Shown: positions 1 through 9,374 of the stretch, piece after piece
Layout: each line of letters begins with the position of its first letter
How positions within the stretch are numbered: the stretch's first letter is position 1
From: Lysobacter enzymogenes
GTDB lineage: Bacteria; Pseudomonadota; Gammaproteobacteria; Xanthomonadales; Xanthomonadaceae
Direction of reading: 5' to 3'
Assembly: GCF_900106525.1 (NCBI RefSeq)
Contig: NZ_FNOG01000009.1
Location: forward strand, 233,742 to 297,741
DNA: 64,000 nucleotides
Notes under the pieces: generated by a model
What the model was told of the DNA's origin: nothing
Databases searched by the model: none
The model's input: only the letters and a program-made list of their open reading frames with translations
Program-made: the position numbers and the translations under genes

Positions 1-310
1 CGTCATCCCCGCGAAGGCGGGGATCCAGAGACTTCAGAGTCATGCCTCGTTAAAGCCCTGAATGTTCGGCTCCGCCGAAGTAAAGCAGAGCCCGCCTTCG
101 CGGGAATGACGGGTGGTGCTTATGTCGCCCGCCGTTCCTGGCGCTTTTGCTTTCTTGCTCGTCATCCCCGCTAAGGCGGGGATCCAGAGACTTCAGAGAC
201 ATGCCTCGGTGAAGCCCTGGATTCCCGCTTTCGCGGGAATGACGGGGTGGTGCTTATCTCGCCCGTCGTTCCTCGTAAAGCTGAGCCCGCTTTTGCAGGA
301 ATGACGGGGT
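1..310. repeat. Cluster of dRS3-like palindromic repeats
   Basis: The first 310 bases carry no credible gene. They hold several copies of a short palindromic element, core CGTCATCCCCGCgaaGGCGGGGATCC, at 1-30, 160-190 and 221-247, with partial copies near 88-114 and 283-307. Translated, the element gives the VIPAKAGIQ peptide that marks dRS3-type repeats in many proteobacterial genomes. Further copies occur at 4.2-4.5 kb and near 6.9 kb. Confidence 0.8.
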
Positions 311-342
311 TGTGGTGCGTATGCCGCAACGAGCCGCAGGGC

Positions 343-1581
343 TTACCGCCCAACCCCCGCCGTCGCCAGCGCGGCCTCGTCGGCGCGCTCGATCGCCACC
401 CGTTCGGCCGCGCGCGCCAGCGCTTCGATCAGGCCCTCGACCTGCTCGCGCGTGTGCAGCGCCGAGAACGTCACCCGCAGCCGCGCGCGGCCTTCCGGCA
501 CGGTCGGCGGACGGATCGCGGCGACCCAGTAACCCTGCTGCTCCAGCGCCTGCGCCATCGCCAGCGCGCGGCGGTCGTCGCCGCACATCACCGGCTGGAT
601 CGGCGTGCCCGAGGGCAGCAGTTCCAGGCCGAGCTGGGTGGCGCGCTCGCGGAACAGCGCGGTCAGTTCGGCCAGCTTCTCGCGCCGCCAATGGTCGTTG
701 CGCGCCAGCTTGATCGCCGCGCGCGTGGCCGCGGCCTGCGCCGGCGGCAGCGCGGTGGTGTACAGGTGGCTGCGCGCGGTTTCGGCCAGATGCCCGATCA
801 GGTCGGCATCGCCGTGCAGCGCCGCGCCGTAGCTGCCCAGCGCCTTGCCGAAGGTCGCCAGCTGCAGCGGCACTTCCTGCACCGACAAGCGCGCCGCGGC
901 GACCGTGCCGCGCCCGTCGGGGCCGGTGACGCCGACTCCGTGGGCGTCGTCGACGTACAGCACCGCTTTCTGCGCGCGCGCCACCAGGGCCAGGTCGCGC
1001 AGCGGGGCGATGTCGCCGTCCATGCTGAAAACGCCGTCGGTGGCCAGCATCGCCAGGCCGTCGGGCACGTTGCGCAACTGCCGGATCGCGCCTTCGGGAT
1101 CGGCGTGCGGATAGCGGCGCAGACGGCAGCCGGCCAGGCGCGCGGCGTCGATCAGGCTGGCGTGGTTGAGCCGGTCCTGCACGCACACGTCTTCTTCGCC
1201 GAGCAAGCCCTGCACCGCGGCGAGGTTGGCCATGAAGCCGCTGCCCAGCAGCAGCGCGCGCGGCGATTCCAGCCAGTCGGCCAGCTCGCGCTCGAGCGCC
1301 TCGTGCTGGGCGTGATGCCCGCAGACCAGATGCGAAGCGACGCCGCCGGTGCCTTCGCGCGAGGCCGCGTCCTGGAACGCGTTGATCACGGCGAAATGCT
1401 GCGACAGGCCGAGGTAATCGTTGCCGCAGAAATTGACCAGCGAACGCCCGTCGACTTCGCAGCGCGCGCCGTCCCGGTGGCTGACCGCGCGATGGGTGCG
1501 GCTGCGCGCCGACGCCACGCGCTGTGCCTGTGCGGCGTGGATCCGGTCGCGCCAAAGGATTCGCTGGCTGCTGCTGCTCAT
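343..1581 (-). CDS. bioF: 8-amino-7-oxononanoate synthase
   Basis: This is a PLP-dependent alpha-oxoamine synthase that condenses pimeloyl-thioester with alanine to give the first ring precursor of biotin, in the cytoplasm. The 412-residue protein has the usual features: the N-terminal substrate motif NDYLGL near 54-59, DDAHGVG at 211-217 and the PLP lysine K246 in TFGKALG. Length is close to the family norm of about 385-400. It lies 18 bp downstream of bioB on the same strand, so the two are almost certainly one transcript under the operator in front of bioB. A GGAG sits 9 bases before the ATG. The long open frame opposite it (247-2667) is a GC-driven shadow. Confidence 0.97.
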   Translation of the reverse strand: MSSSSQRILWRDRIHAAQAQRVASARSRTHRAVSHRDGARCEVDGRSLVNFCGNDYLGLSQHFAVINAFQDAASREGTGGVASHLVCGHHAQHEALERELADWLESPRALLLGSGFMANLAAVQGLLGEEDVCVQDRLNHASLIDAARLAGCRLRRYPHADPEGAIRQLRNVPDGLAMLATDGVFSMDGDIAPLRDLALVARAQKAVLYVDDAHGVGVTGPDGRGTVAAARLSVQEVPLQLATFGKALGSYGAALHGDADLIGHLAETARSHLYTTALPPAQAAATRAAIKLARNDHWRREKLAELTALFRERATQLGLELLPSGTPIQPVMCGDDRRALAMAQALEQQGYWVAAIRPPTVPEGRARLRVTFSALHTREQVEGLIEALARAAERVAIERADEAALATAGVGR

Positions 1582-1599
1582 GGCAGGTGGCTCCGCCGC

Positions 1600-2664
1600 T
1601 CAGGCGGCGCAGGTGTGGGCGGGATGGTCCTGATGATCCTCAATACTCGCATGGACGGTGCCTGCGGTCTCCACGATCTGCATCGGCCGCAGGCCCAGGC
1701 GCGCGAACAGCGCCAGGTCGCGCTCGGTGTCCGGGTTGCCGGTGGTCAGCAGCTTCTCGCCGTAGAAGATCGAGTTGGCGCCGGCCAGGAAGCACAGCGC
1801 CTGCAGTTCGTCGCTCATCGATTCTCGACCGGCAGAGAGACGGACCATCGACTTGGGCATCATCAGCCGCGCAACCGCGATGGTGCGCACGAATTCGAAC
1901 GGATCCAGCTCGGTGGTTCCGGCCAACGGCGTGCCTTCGACCTGGACCAGGCGGTTGATCGGCACCGAATCCGGGTGCGCGGGCAGGTTGGCCAGGGTCT
2001 GCAGCAGGCCGGCGCGCTGCTCGCGCGACTCGCCCATGCCGACGATGCCGCCGCAGCAGGTCTTCATGCCGACATCGCGCACGTGCTCCAGCGTGTCCAG
2101 GCGGTCCTGGAACTCGCGGGTGCGGATGATCTCGTTGTAGAACTCCGGCGCGGTGTCGAGGTTGTGGTTGTAGTAGTCCAGGCCGGCGTCCTTGAGCGCG
2201 CGTGCCTGATCGCCGGAGAGCATGCCCAGGGTGGCGCAGGTCTCCAGGCCGAGCGACTTCACCTCGCGGATCATCGCCGCGACCTTCGGGATATCGCGGT
2301 CCTTGGGCGAGCGCCAGGCCGCGCCCATGCAGAAGCGCGAGGCGCCGGCGGCCTTGGCCTGCTTGGCTTTCTCCAGCACCGCCTCGGTGCTCATCAGCTT
2401 GGTCGCGTCGACCCCGGTGTGGTAGCGCTGGGCCTGCGGGCAGTAGGCGCAGTCTTCCGGGCAGCCGCCGGTCTTGACCGACAGCAGGGTGCTGACCTGG
2501 ACCTCGGCGGGGTCGAAGTGGTCCTTGTGCACGCTCGCGGCGCGGTGCAGCAATTCGGGGAACGACAGGTCGAACAGCGCGCGGACTTCGGCGCGGGACC
2601 AGTCGTGACGCAGGATCGTTTCGGGGGAGGCGTTGGGCACCGGGCTGGCTCCAGCGGACTGCAC
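1600..2664 (-). CDS. bioB: Biotin synthase (radical SAM)
   Basis: BioB inserts sulfur into dethiobiotin, the last step of biotin synthesis. The 354-residue frame shows the radical-SAM cluster motif CPEDCAYC (C68, C72, C75), then YYNHNLDT and the GGIVGMGES loop typical of the family. The conserved cysteines that hold the sacrificial 2Fe-2S cluster are present (CATLGML and the TCCGGI region), as is the late [10 protein letters not shown] motif. The first possible start is GTG at 2664. A second GTG at 2640 has a GGAG at good spacing and may be the true one; homology begins well after both. It is the first gene of a bioB-bioF operon and sits about 70 bp downstream of a BirA-like operator. Confidence 0.97.
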   Translation of the reverse strand: MQSAGASPVPNASPETILRHDWSRAEVRALFDLSFPELLHRAASVHKDHFDPAEVQVSTLLSVKTGGCPEDCAYCPQAQRYHTGVDATKLMSTEAVLEKAKQAKAAGASRFCMGAAWRSPKDRDIPKVAAMIREVKSLGLETCATLGMLSGDQARALKDAGLDYYNHNLDTAPEFYNEIIRTREFQDRLDTLEHVRDVGMKTCCGGIVGMGESREQRAGLLQTLANLPAHPDSVPINRLVQVEGTPLAGTTELDPFEFVRTIAVARLMMPKSMVRLSAGRESMSDELQALCFLAGANSIFYGEKLLTTGNPDTERDLALFARLGLRPMQIVETAGTVHASIEDHQDHPAHTCAA

Positions 2665-3093
2665 TGACGGCGGGCGGAAGGGAACCGGACGCGCTGGGCG
2701 CGGCCGGAGCGGGCAGTCTGGGAAGCGGGCGGATGGCTGTCAACCGTCGCCCAGCCAATTCGGTTGACAGCCGCCCAGGGTCGAAATGAGCGCAACTTGC
2801 GCGATGTTTGCGGCGAGTTCGCCACGTTGGGGCCGCGTTGGCGGCGCAATCGCGGTGGGTTGCGTGGGCGGCGGCGGTAGTGGCGCGGCAGGCAGGTCGT
2901 GTGCGGTGGCGGGATGGCGCGGGTTTGGCCGCGATTTCGGTGGGTTGGCCCGAATGGGCAAGGTCGCTTGGGCTTGGTTGGGGGCATGGCCGGTCGCGCA
3001 GGCGTTCGCAGCGGCGCAGCGAGGTCTTTTCCGACCCGACGCACGGGCCGCGCGCCGATGGCAATGCCGCGCCGCGGCTTCGACACTGGCCGC
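2665..3093. other. Intergenic region between bioB and the ComF-family gene
   Basis: Apart from the BirA-like operator at 2737-2770, I see no gene or RNA here. Open frames run through it on both strands but none has a recognisable product or a ribosome site. The stretch 2780-3090 is unusually rich in G on the plus strand. Confidence 0.5.
2737..2770. promoter_or_regulatory. BirA-type operator and divergent -35 boxes upstream of bioB
   Basis: An inverted repeat CTGTCAACC-N16-GGTTGACAG lies between bioB and the ComF-family gene; the perfect match extends to 12 bases per arm (2735-2746 and 2761-2772). It matches the known BirA operator TTGTAAACC-N16-GGTTTACAA in half-site and spacing. Each arm also contains TTGACA on the outward strand, so the operator overlaps likely -35 boxes of two divergent promoters. 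Inference: biotin-bound BirA represses bioBF here. BirA itself is not in the window. Confidence 0.75.
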
Positions 3094-4116
3094 ATGACTG
3101 CTGCCCTCGCCGCCCTGCCCGCTCCAACCGGCTTCTGGCCGCGCCTGGCCTGGGCGCTGTGGCCGCCGCGCTGCCTGGTCTGCGCCGAGCCCGGGCTGTC
3201 CGGCTGCGATCTGTGCGCGGCCTGCTGGGCGCAGTGGCCGCGCGCGGAGCGAAGTTGCCTGGGGTGCGCTATGCCGATGGTCGCGGCGTCGGTGGATTGG
3301 GGGCTAATGGATCCGAAGTCGATAGAGCCCGCGTCGATGGACCCGACGCGTGCGGTGGCGCTGCCCGCCATAGCACTGCCCGCCATCGCTACGCCGACAG
3401 CGGCAACGCCGGCGGTGGCGACACCCGCTCCAGCGATATCGGCCATTGCGAAGCCGATGCTCTCGACATCGATCCTCGCGTTGTCGACTGCCGCGGACAC
3501 GACCGACCCGACTCGCGCGCAAGCGACTCCCACGGCCGTCGCGACGCACGACGCCGAGGCGACAAGCCCCGCACCCACCCCGCCCGACCGCTGCGGCGCC
3601 TGCCGCGCCCGCGCCTCGCCCTTGCGCGAAGTGCGCGCCGCCAGCCTGTACCGCGCCCCGCTCGACCGCCTGCTGCCGCGCTTCAAGTTCCACCACGACC
3701 TCGCTGCCGGGCGCCTGCTGGCCACGACCATGGCCGCGGCCTTCGCGCCCCTGGCCGGGCGTGGCGCGGCCACGCTGATCCCAGTCCCGCTGCACCGCAG
3801 CCGCCTGCGTCAACGCGGCTACGACCAGGCCCTGGAGCTGGCGCGCCCGCTGTCGCGCCGCCTGGGCCTGCCGCTGCGCGCGAACGGCCTGCACCGCGCG
3901 CGCGACACGCCGCCGCAGTCGCGCCTGGACGCCGCACAACGCCGCCGCAACCTGCGCGACGCCTTCGCCTGGACCGCCGACGCACGGCCGCCGGCGCACG
4001 CGATCCTGATCGACGACGTGATGACCACCGGCGCCACCTTGCACGCGGCGGCGCAAGCGCTGCAGCGCGCGGGGGCGCAGCGGGTCGATGCGTGGGTGTG
4101 TGCGCGCACGTTGTGA
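3094..4116 (+). CDS. ComF-family phosphoribosyltransferase with a large low-complexity insert
   Basis: The protein (340 aa from the ATG at 3094) belongs to the ComF/GntX family linked to DNA uptake. It has the N-terminal zinc knuckles CLVC...CDLC...CLGC and, after an insert, CGAC. The PRTase part carries the PRPP-binding motif ILIDDVMTTGATL near the C-terminus and the usual VPLHRSRLRQRGYDQ segment. Usual length is about 230-250. Here roughly 100 residues of Ala/Pro/Thr/Met/Asp-rich degenerate repeats (ALPAIALPAIATPTAATPA style, about 3290-3570) split the zinc region between the CLGC and CGAC knuckles. The frame is open without error through the insert. The longer upstream frame from 2899 has no ribosome site or homology. 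Confidence 0.85.
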   Translation: MTAALAALPAPTGFWPRLAWALWPPRCLVCAEPGLSGCDLCAACWAQWPRAERSCLGCAMPMVAASVDWGLMDPKSIEPASMDPTRAVALPAIALPAIATPTAATPAVATPAPAISAIAKPMLSTSILALSTAADTTDPTRAQATPTAVATHDAEATSPAPTPPDRCGACRARASPLREVRAASLYRAPLDRLLPRFKFHHDLAAGRLLATTMAAAFAPLAGRGAATLIPVPLHRSRLRQRGYDQALELARPLSRRLGLPLRANGLHRARDTPPQSRLDAAQRRRNLRDAFAWTADARPPAHAILIDDVMTTGATLHAAAQALQRAGAQRVDAWVCARTL

Positions 4117-4773
4117 ATCGCTTGCGGGCTTTCGTCGCTATGCGGCAACGACGCTTCGGTACAAGAGGCGGGGCGCTGGAAGTCGGGCAGGCGCACGCTG
4201 AAGGCTCTGGATCCCCGCTTTCGCGGGGATGACGTTCTGGAGGAGACCGACGACCTGCTTGATGTCGCTCACGCGAAGGCGGAAACCCCACGCTGAAGGC
4301 TCTGGATCCCGCCTTCGCGGGGATGACGTTCTGAGAGGAAACCGGCGACCTGCTTGTAGTCGCTCACACGAAGGCGGAAACCCCACGCTGAAGGCTCTAG
4401 ATCCCCGCTTTCGCGAGGATGACGTTCTGGGAGGAAACCGGCGTCTCGCCAGAAGTCGCCTACACGACAGCGCAAACCGACGCTCCCACCAGACGTCGTT
4501 CCCGCGAAAGCGGGAACCCAGGGCTTCATCGCGACATTTCTTGCCGGCCCGAGCGTCATCGCATCGACGCGCCATGCCGCCGCGACGGCGGCAACGGCGG
4601 CAACGGCGGCAACGGCGGCAACGGCGGCAACGGCGGCAACGGCGGCAACGGCGGCAACGACATCGAAGCGCTACCGCTACGTCGATGCAACCCGCAGCAA
4701 CGGTGACATCCTCCCGCCCCCTACACCGAGCGCAACCAACCGATCACCGCACCCGATAGCCGCCGGCACCTGC
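4117..4773. repeat. 95-bp tandem repeats with dRS3-like palindromes, then (GGCGGCAAC)8
   Basis: This non-coding stretch has three tandem units of about 95 bp (4194-4288, 4289-4383, 4384 to about 4478), each with one CTCTGGATCCCCGC..GGGGATGACGTTCTG palindrome, and a further inverted copy near 4498-4519. It is followed by eight exact copies of the 9-mer GGCGGCAAC at 4587-4658. Open frames through it (for example 4419-4706, with Gly-Gly-Asn repeats) follow from the repeat and have no support as genes. Confidence 0.8.
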
Positions 4774-6534
4774 TCAGGGCGAAACCGCAAGCCGCGCCAC
4801 CGGCGCAGCCGCACTCGGCGCAAGCGCCACCGGCGCCGCACCCACCCGAATCGTCCACGTGCGCGAATGCTGCAGCAGGTTGCCGGCCATCGCTGCCTTC
4901 ACGAACGCGGTTTGATCGGTGACACGCAATTCGAGCGTGCGCGTGGCCGGTGTCGCCGCGTCCTGGCGGAAGTCGTAGCTGGCCGCGGTCGCGCCGGAGA
5001 TCGCCACGCCGTCGAGATACCACTGCACCGCCACTGCGCCGAGGCTGGGCTGCAGCAGCGTCGCGGAGAAACGCCGGGTGCTGCCGCGCGCATAGCTCAC
5101 CGTCGTCGCCGGCGACGGCGCTTCGGTGCCGGGCTCGATCAAGTCGATGCCGGCCGCGGGCGAACCGAAGCCGCCGCGATAGAGCTTGAGCACATACTCC
5201 TGCCGGCACACCGGGCAGAACGAATTGCCCAACGCGCGCATCAGGCAGGTGTTGTCGACCGGCCGGTACATGCCGCTGCTCAGATAGCGCGCGCCCTGGA
5301 ACAAGCCGGTGCCGCTGGTGCCGGCCGGGGTCGGGATCGGCAGCCCGGGCGTGAACCAACTGCGCCACTTCACCAGGCTGGCGTTGGTCTGGTTGGTGAC
5401 GTTGGCCTCGCACGGCGCGCTGCCGCCGAGGTCGCTGCAGGCCGGGAAGCCCGGATACGGCGAGTCGTACTCGTCGGCCAGGCCGTGGAAGCTGTGGCCG
5501 AATTCGTGGATCGCGATCAGCGCGGCGCTGGTGTGCGCCGAAATCGTCGCGTAGGAACCGCCGGCGCCGCCGTAGACCGGGTCGTTGACCGTCACCAGGA
5601 TCTTGTCCCAGTCCGGAAACCCGGCCGCAGCGGCCATGACCTTGGACGAACGCGTGGTCAGCAGGCGGTGGATCTGGCTGGTGCAGAAGGTCGCGTCCAG
5701 CGCGGTGGTGACGAAGGTGCCGGCGCGCGGATCGGTGCGCGCGGCGGTGTCGGCGCAGCAACTGGTGCCGGTGCAACCGGCCTGATACGGCGGATGGTCG
5801 GCGCCGGACTGGCTCGAGGCGACGAAGCCGGTTTGCCAGTTGACGAAGTTCTGATAGTCCTTGTACGGGCTGACGTTGAACAGCGCCGTCTTCAACGTCG
5901 CGGCGTGATTGGCGAAGGTCGTCTGTTCGGCGCTGGTGTAGCCGTCGCCGAGCACCAGGATGTCGAGCCGGTTGCCGGAGTTGGCGGCCTTGACGGCGCT
6001 GGCCTGCGCATCGCCCGACAACGGCGCCGCCAGCGGCATCGCGCCGCGCGCGCTCGCGGCCAGCGGCAGTTGCGCGGCGCGGATCGCCAGTTCGCGCAGG
6101 TCGAAGCGCTGCGCCGCCTTGGCCGCGCCGCCGCCGAGCTCGATGGCGTCGGCGGCGTCCAACGGCACCCGCACCACGAAGGCGCGATGCGCATCGCGCA
6201 GCGGCCGGTGCAGTTCGATGCGGCCGTCGCCGTGCTCCGGGTCGGCGGCGAACTCGGCGCGCAGGAACTGCGGCACCTGCGCCTCGAACACCTGCGCGCT
6301 CTTGGCGCCGTCGCGCGAGACGCGGTATTCGACCCGCTCGATCCCGCGCTCGGCCGGCTGCCTGCCGCGCAGATCGCGCTGCGGGTCGTTGAGTTGCACC
6401 TGGGTGTAGAACACCGGTTCGGCGCGGCCCTGCGCGTCCATTTCGAACACGACGTAGTGCGCCGGCACCGCGGCGTGGACGCAAGCCGCCGCCAACGACA
6501 AGGCGGCGGCGCACAGCAACGTGGACAGTCTCAT
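4774..6534 (-). CDS. Secreted M64-family (IgA peptidase-type) zinc metallopeptidase
   Basis: The 586-residue protein starts at the ATG at 6534, preceded by GGGAG; the longer frame to 6672 adds an implausible leader. A Sec signal peptide covers about residues 1-22 (LLCAAALSLAAACVHA). The N-terminal third resembles the M64 N-domain. The catalytic zinc motif HEFGHSFHGLADEY begins at residue 343, with the glutamate and third-ligand spacing expected of M64. Several cysteine pairs flank the active site, including CTGTSCC and FCPVC. The C-terminal 110 residues look like an Ig/PKD-type domain. It should act outside the cytoplasm as a protease. It is monocistronic, with no linked partner. Confidence 0.9.
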   Translation of the reverse strand: MRLSTLLCAAALSLAAACVHAAVPAHYVVFEMDAQGRAEPVFYTQVQLNDPQRDLRGRQPAERGIERVEYRVSRDGAKSAQVFEAQVPQFLRAEFAADPEHGDGRIELHRPLRDAHRAFVVRVPLDAADAIELGGGAAKAAQRFDLRELAIRAAQLPLAASARGAMPLAAPLSGDAQASAVKAANSGNRLDILVLGDGYTSAEQTTFANHAATLKTALFNVSPYKDYQNFVNWQTGFVASSQSGADHPPYQAGCTGTSCCADTAARTDPRAGTFVTTALDATFCTSQIHRLLTTRSSKVMAAAAGFPDWDKILVTVNDPVYGGAGGSYATISAHTSAALIAIHEFGHSFHGLADEYDSPYPGFPACSDLGGSAPCEANVTNQTNASLVKWRSWFTPGLPIPTPAGTSGTGLFQGARYLSSGMYRPVDNTCLMRALGNSFCPVCRQEYVLKLYRGGFGSPAAGIDLIEPGTEAPSPATTVSYARGSTRRFSATLLQPSLGAVAVQWYLDGVAISGATAASYDFRQDAATPATRTLELRVTDQTAFVKAAMAGNLLQHSRTWTIRVGAAPVALAPSAAAPVARLAVSP

Positions 6535-7718
6535 GGCGGCTCCCCTGCGAGCGACGGACGGGCCCGCGCCAACGTCCGCGCACGACTCGGCGGCGACGTC
6601 GATGAGAGCCTGCGGCGGTGGCGACGGAACGCGCGCGATCGGCGACGATCGCGCGTGCGGCGACGTCAGCACGCTACTCCACGTCCGCGGCGGCGAGCGT
6701 CGGCGCGGTCACAGTATTCGTGGGTGCGGCGTGGGCGGTTTTGTGATGCGCGATTGCGGAAATGCAACTGGGCGCTTGGGGTGGCGGCTATGGATATGCT
6801 GTCGCGCGCTGCGACGTTTCGAAGGGCGCGGCGGAACGCGCCGATGTCACCCCTGCGGACGCGCGGATTCGAGGCTTTGTCGAAACATGGCGCTGAAGGC
6901 TCTGGATCCCCGCCTTCGCGGGGATGACGGTCGGTGAGTTGCGCTGGACTGTGTAACAACGTGGCTTCGGCAAGCACGATCCACACCGCCGCAACACCGA
7001 TCTCATCCCGGGAAAGACCTTCAGGCCCGACGCCTTCAATCGGCCGCGACGCGGCTTCGACCCGCTCGGAGCCGAAAGCGTCGGGACTGAAGATCCTCCC
7101 CTCGCGCTGCGCATGCCGCGCGGCGCAGTGCGCATGCAGCGCGCTGCGCAAACCACCGGGCCGCGCAGCGCGCGCGGCCCGCCGGCCCTCCTTGGCCCCC
7201 ACCCGGTGGCGGCATCCGTGCCGCCACGCGCGCCATCCTGGCGCATCCCCGATTCCGAACGCCCGCCGTCCCTGGCGGTGCTCCCTGCATTGCGCCTCCT
7301 GGCGCGCCTGATCGAATCGGGCGGGTTCGCTTGGCCGACGTTCCCTGCCGTGCTCGGGGCCCGGCATCGCAAGTTCTCCACCGACGAGGATGCTTGTCGC
7401 TTGCGATGCGCTTCCCTAGCCCCTGCGGCGCTGCGTCCTTGAGCGCCTTTTATCGGCCTGGATTCCCTTCCCGCCGCGTGCTGCCATTATCGCTGTAGCG
7501 GTTCTCGCACATTGAGAATCCGCAGCGACGACGACCGCCGAACGACATTGCCGGGAACGCGATCGTGGAGCGGCGCGGCCTCCTTTCCGCTGTCGCCGCT
7601 CGGTTTGCGCGGCGTCTCCACGGCGCACAGGATCGCGCGGCGCGGCCGACTGCGTCAGTCGGCCATCGGCGCGCGCGAGGGTAGGATTTTTCCGCTTGCG
7701 CCGGGCGCGGCGATGGGC
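6535..7718. other. 1.2-kb intergenic region without a supported gene
   Basis: I find no credible gene. A single dRS3-like palindrome lies at about 6893-6930. The stretch 7100-7300 is dense in GCGC runs and short palindromes. Open frames (6788-7381 minus, 6934-7311 plus and others) give Arg/Gly/Ala-rich products with no family features, and the minus one includes the repeat-derived VIPAKAGIQ peptide. Confidence 0.5.
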
Positions 7719-9158
7719 TTAAGGCATTACCGGCGGGTGATAGCTCAAGGTCATTCCAAGCAGCCACAGCAAGCCGAGCACCAACGGGATATGCACCAGC
7801 AACTGCAGGAAGGTGAAGCCGACGATATCGCGCGCCTTCAGCCCCAGCACGCCCAGCAGCGGCAGCATCCAGAACGGGTTGATCAGGTTCGGCAGCGCCT
7901 CGGCCGCGTTGTACACCTGCACCGCCCAGCCCAGGTGCACCTGCAGGTCGTTGGCGGCCTGCATCACATACGGCGCCTCGATGATCCACTTGCCGCCGCC
8001 GGAGGGCACGAAGAAGCCCAACACCGCCGAATACACGCCCATCACCAGGGTAAAGGTCTCGGTGCTGGCGATGCGCACGAACACGCTGGACAGGTGATGG
8101 GCCAGGGTCTGGCCGTCGGCGCCCTTGGCCGCGGTCAGCAGGCTGGCGATGCCGCCATAGAGCGGAAACTGGATCAGCACGCCGCCGGTGCTCGGCACCG
8201 CGCGCGCGACCGCGTTGAGGAAGCTGCGCGGGCGCCAGTGCAACAACAGGCCGGCGGTGAGGAACAGGAAGTTGTAGGTGTTGAGGTTGGCGATCGCCAC
8301 CACCGCCGGTTTCTGCGCGAATTCGTAGACCAGCCAGCCCACGCTCATCGACGCCAGCAGCAAGGTGATCAGCGGGCTGTACTCCAGCCACTCGCCCGGG
8401 CGCGTGCGCGGCGGCAGCGCGGCGGCGTGGGTTTCCTCGGCAGCGAGGCGGTCGGCGCCTTCGAATTCGCGCGCACGCTTGACCGAAGCGCCGCGCGGCG
8501 CGGTCAGGAAGCACACCAGCAGCGAGACCGCGATCAGCGCCGCGGTCAGCGCGATCGACTGCCACAGGAAGATGGTTTCGCTGAAGGGGATCACGCCGGT
8601 GATCGCCAGCAGCCCCGGCGGCATGCTCGCCGGATTGGCCTGCAACTGCGCGGCCGAAGAGCTCAGGCCCATCGCCCACACCGCGCCCAGGCCGAGATAG
8701 GCGGCGGCGCCGGCGGCGCGGTAGTCCATGTCCAGGTCTTCGCGCCGCGCCAGCGCGCGCACCAGCAGGCCGCCGAACACCAGCGAGAGGCCCCAGCTCA
8801 GCAGCGAAGTCAGCATGCTGACCAGGGCGACGTAGCAGATCGCGCCGCGGCCGGTGCGCGGCACGCGCGCCAGCGCGTCGATCAGCCGCGCCACCGCCGG
8901 TGCGGTGGCGACGACGTAGCCGCCGATGACCACGAACGCCATCTGCATGGTGAACGGGATCAGGCTCCAGTAGCCGTCGCCGAACGCGGCCGCGGTGGCG
9001 GTGGGCGTGGCGCCGAAGGCCAGCGCGGCGAGCGCGACCACGACTACGCCGAGCGCGGCGAACACATAGGCATCGGGAAACCAGCGTTCGGCCCAGGCGG
9101 CGCTGCGCAGGGCGAAACGGGCGAGCGGGCCGTCGGCGGCGGGAGCGGCGGAAGTCAT
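7719..9158 (-). CDS. Short-chain fatty acid transporter, AtoE/TIGR00366 family
   Basis: The 479-residue protein is a polytopic inner-membrane protein with about 11-12 hydrophobic segments. It resembles AtoE-type short-chain fatty acid permeases across its length: an N-terminal RWFPDAYVFA segment, an internal SWGLSLVFGGLLVRA segment, and the family signature near the C-terminus FFVPSGGGKWIIEAPYVMQA followed by NAAEALPNLINPFWMLP. A role in uptake of acetoacetate, butyrate or similar short acids is known for the family and inferred here. It stands alone, with no ato thiolase or CoA-transferase nearby. The ribosome site is weak. Confidence 0.92.
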   Translation of the reverse strand: MTSAAPAADGPLARFALRSAAWAERWFPDAYVFAALGVVVVALAALAFGATPTATAAAFGDGYWSLIPFTMQMAFVVIGGYVVATAPAVARLIDALARVPRTGRGAICYVALVSMLTSLLSWGLSLVFGGLLVRALARREDLDMDYRAAGAAAYLGLGAVWAMGLSSSAAQLQANPASMPPGLLAITGVIPFSETIFLWQSIALTAALIAVSLLVCFLTAPRGASVKRAREFEGADRLAAEETHAAALPPRTRPGEWLEYSPLITLLLASMSVGWLVYEFAQKPAVVAIANLNTYNFLFLTAGLLLHWRPRSFLNAVARAVPSTGGVLIQFPLYGGIASLLTAAKGADGQTLAHHLSSVFVRIASTETFTLVMGVYSAVLGFFVPSGGGKWIIEAPYVMQAANDLQVHLGWAVQVYNAAEALPNLINPFWMLPLLGVLGLKARDIVGFTFLQLLVHIPLVLGLLWLLGMTLSYHPPVMP

Positions 9159-9258
9159 GGCGTGGCGAAGTCCTGCGAAGGCTGGGGCATTGTCCGAGCC
9201 GGGGGTGCGCGGGCCACTTGGACTTTAGTCGCAAACGCCGTGGTGGTGCTGGGGAGTA

Positions 9259-9363
9259 TCCCTGTAGGAGCGGCGCGAGCCGCGACTGCGACAACGCAAC
9301 TGCCTCGAAACCTTCGGCGTAGTTGCGTTGTCGCAGTCGCGGCTCGCGCCGCTCCTACAGGGA
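9259..9363. repeat. Perfect 43-bp inverted repeat (REP pair)
   Basis: Arms 9259-9301 and 9321-9363 are exact reverse complements of 43 bases with a 19-base loop. The outer part is the TGTAGGAGCGGCGCGAGCCGCGA REP sequence that recurs at 51.3 kb and 59.5-60.0 kb. It lies upstream of the transporter and downstream of the RidA-like gene, so it could also end transcription from the latter. Confidence 0.85.
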
Positions 9364-9374
9364 GATAGGTCGCC

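Noticed and set aside
247-2667. Long plus-strand frame (806 codons) opposite bioF and bioB
   Set aside because: It is an Arg/Gln/Ala-rich antisense shadow of two clear biotin genes; no ribosome site or domain.
4194-4520. Regularly spaced palindromes resembling a CRISPR array
   Set aside because: The spacers are themselves repeated (95-bp tandem duplication) and there are no cas genes; the palindromes belong to a genome-wide repeat family.
4419-4706. Frame with (Gly-Gly-Asn)8
   Set aside because: Produced by the 9-mer tandem array; no ribosome site and flanked by repeats.
4867-6927. 686-codon plus-strand frame over the M64 peptidase
   Set aside because: Antisense to a gene with signal peptide and zinc motif; its end includes repeat-derived sequence.
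6788-7381. Minus-strand frame of 197 codons in the 6.5-7.7 kb gap
   Set aside because: Arg/Gly-rich, includes the VIPAKAGIQ repeat peptide, no start signal.
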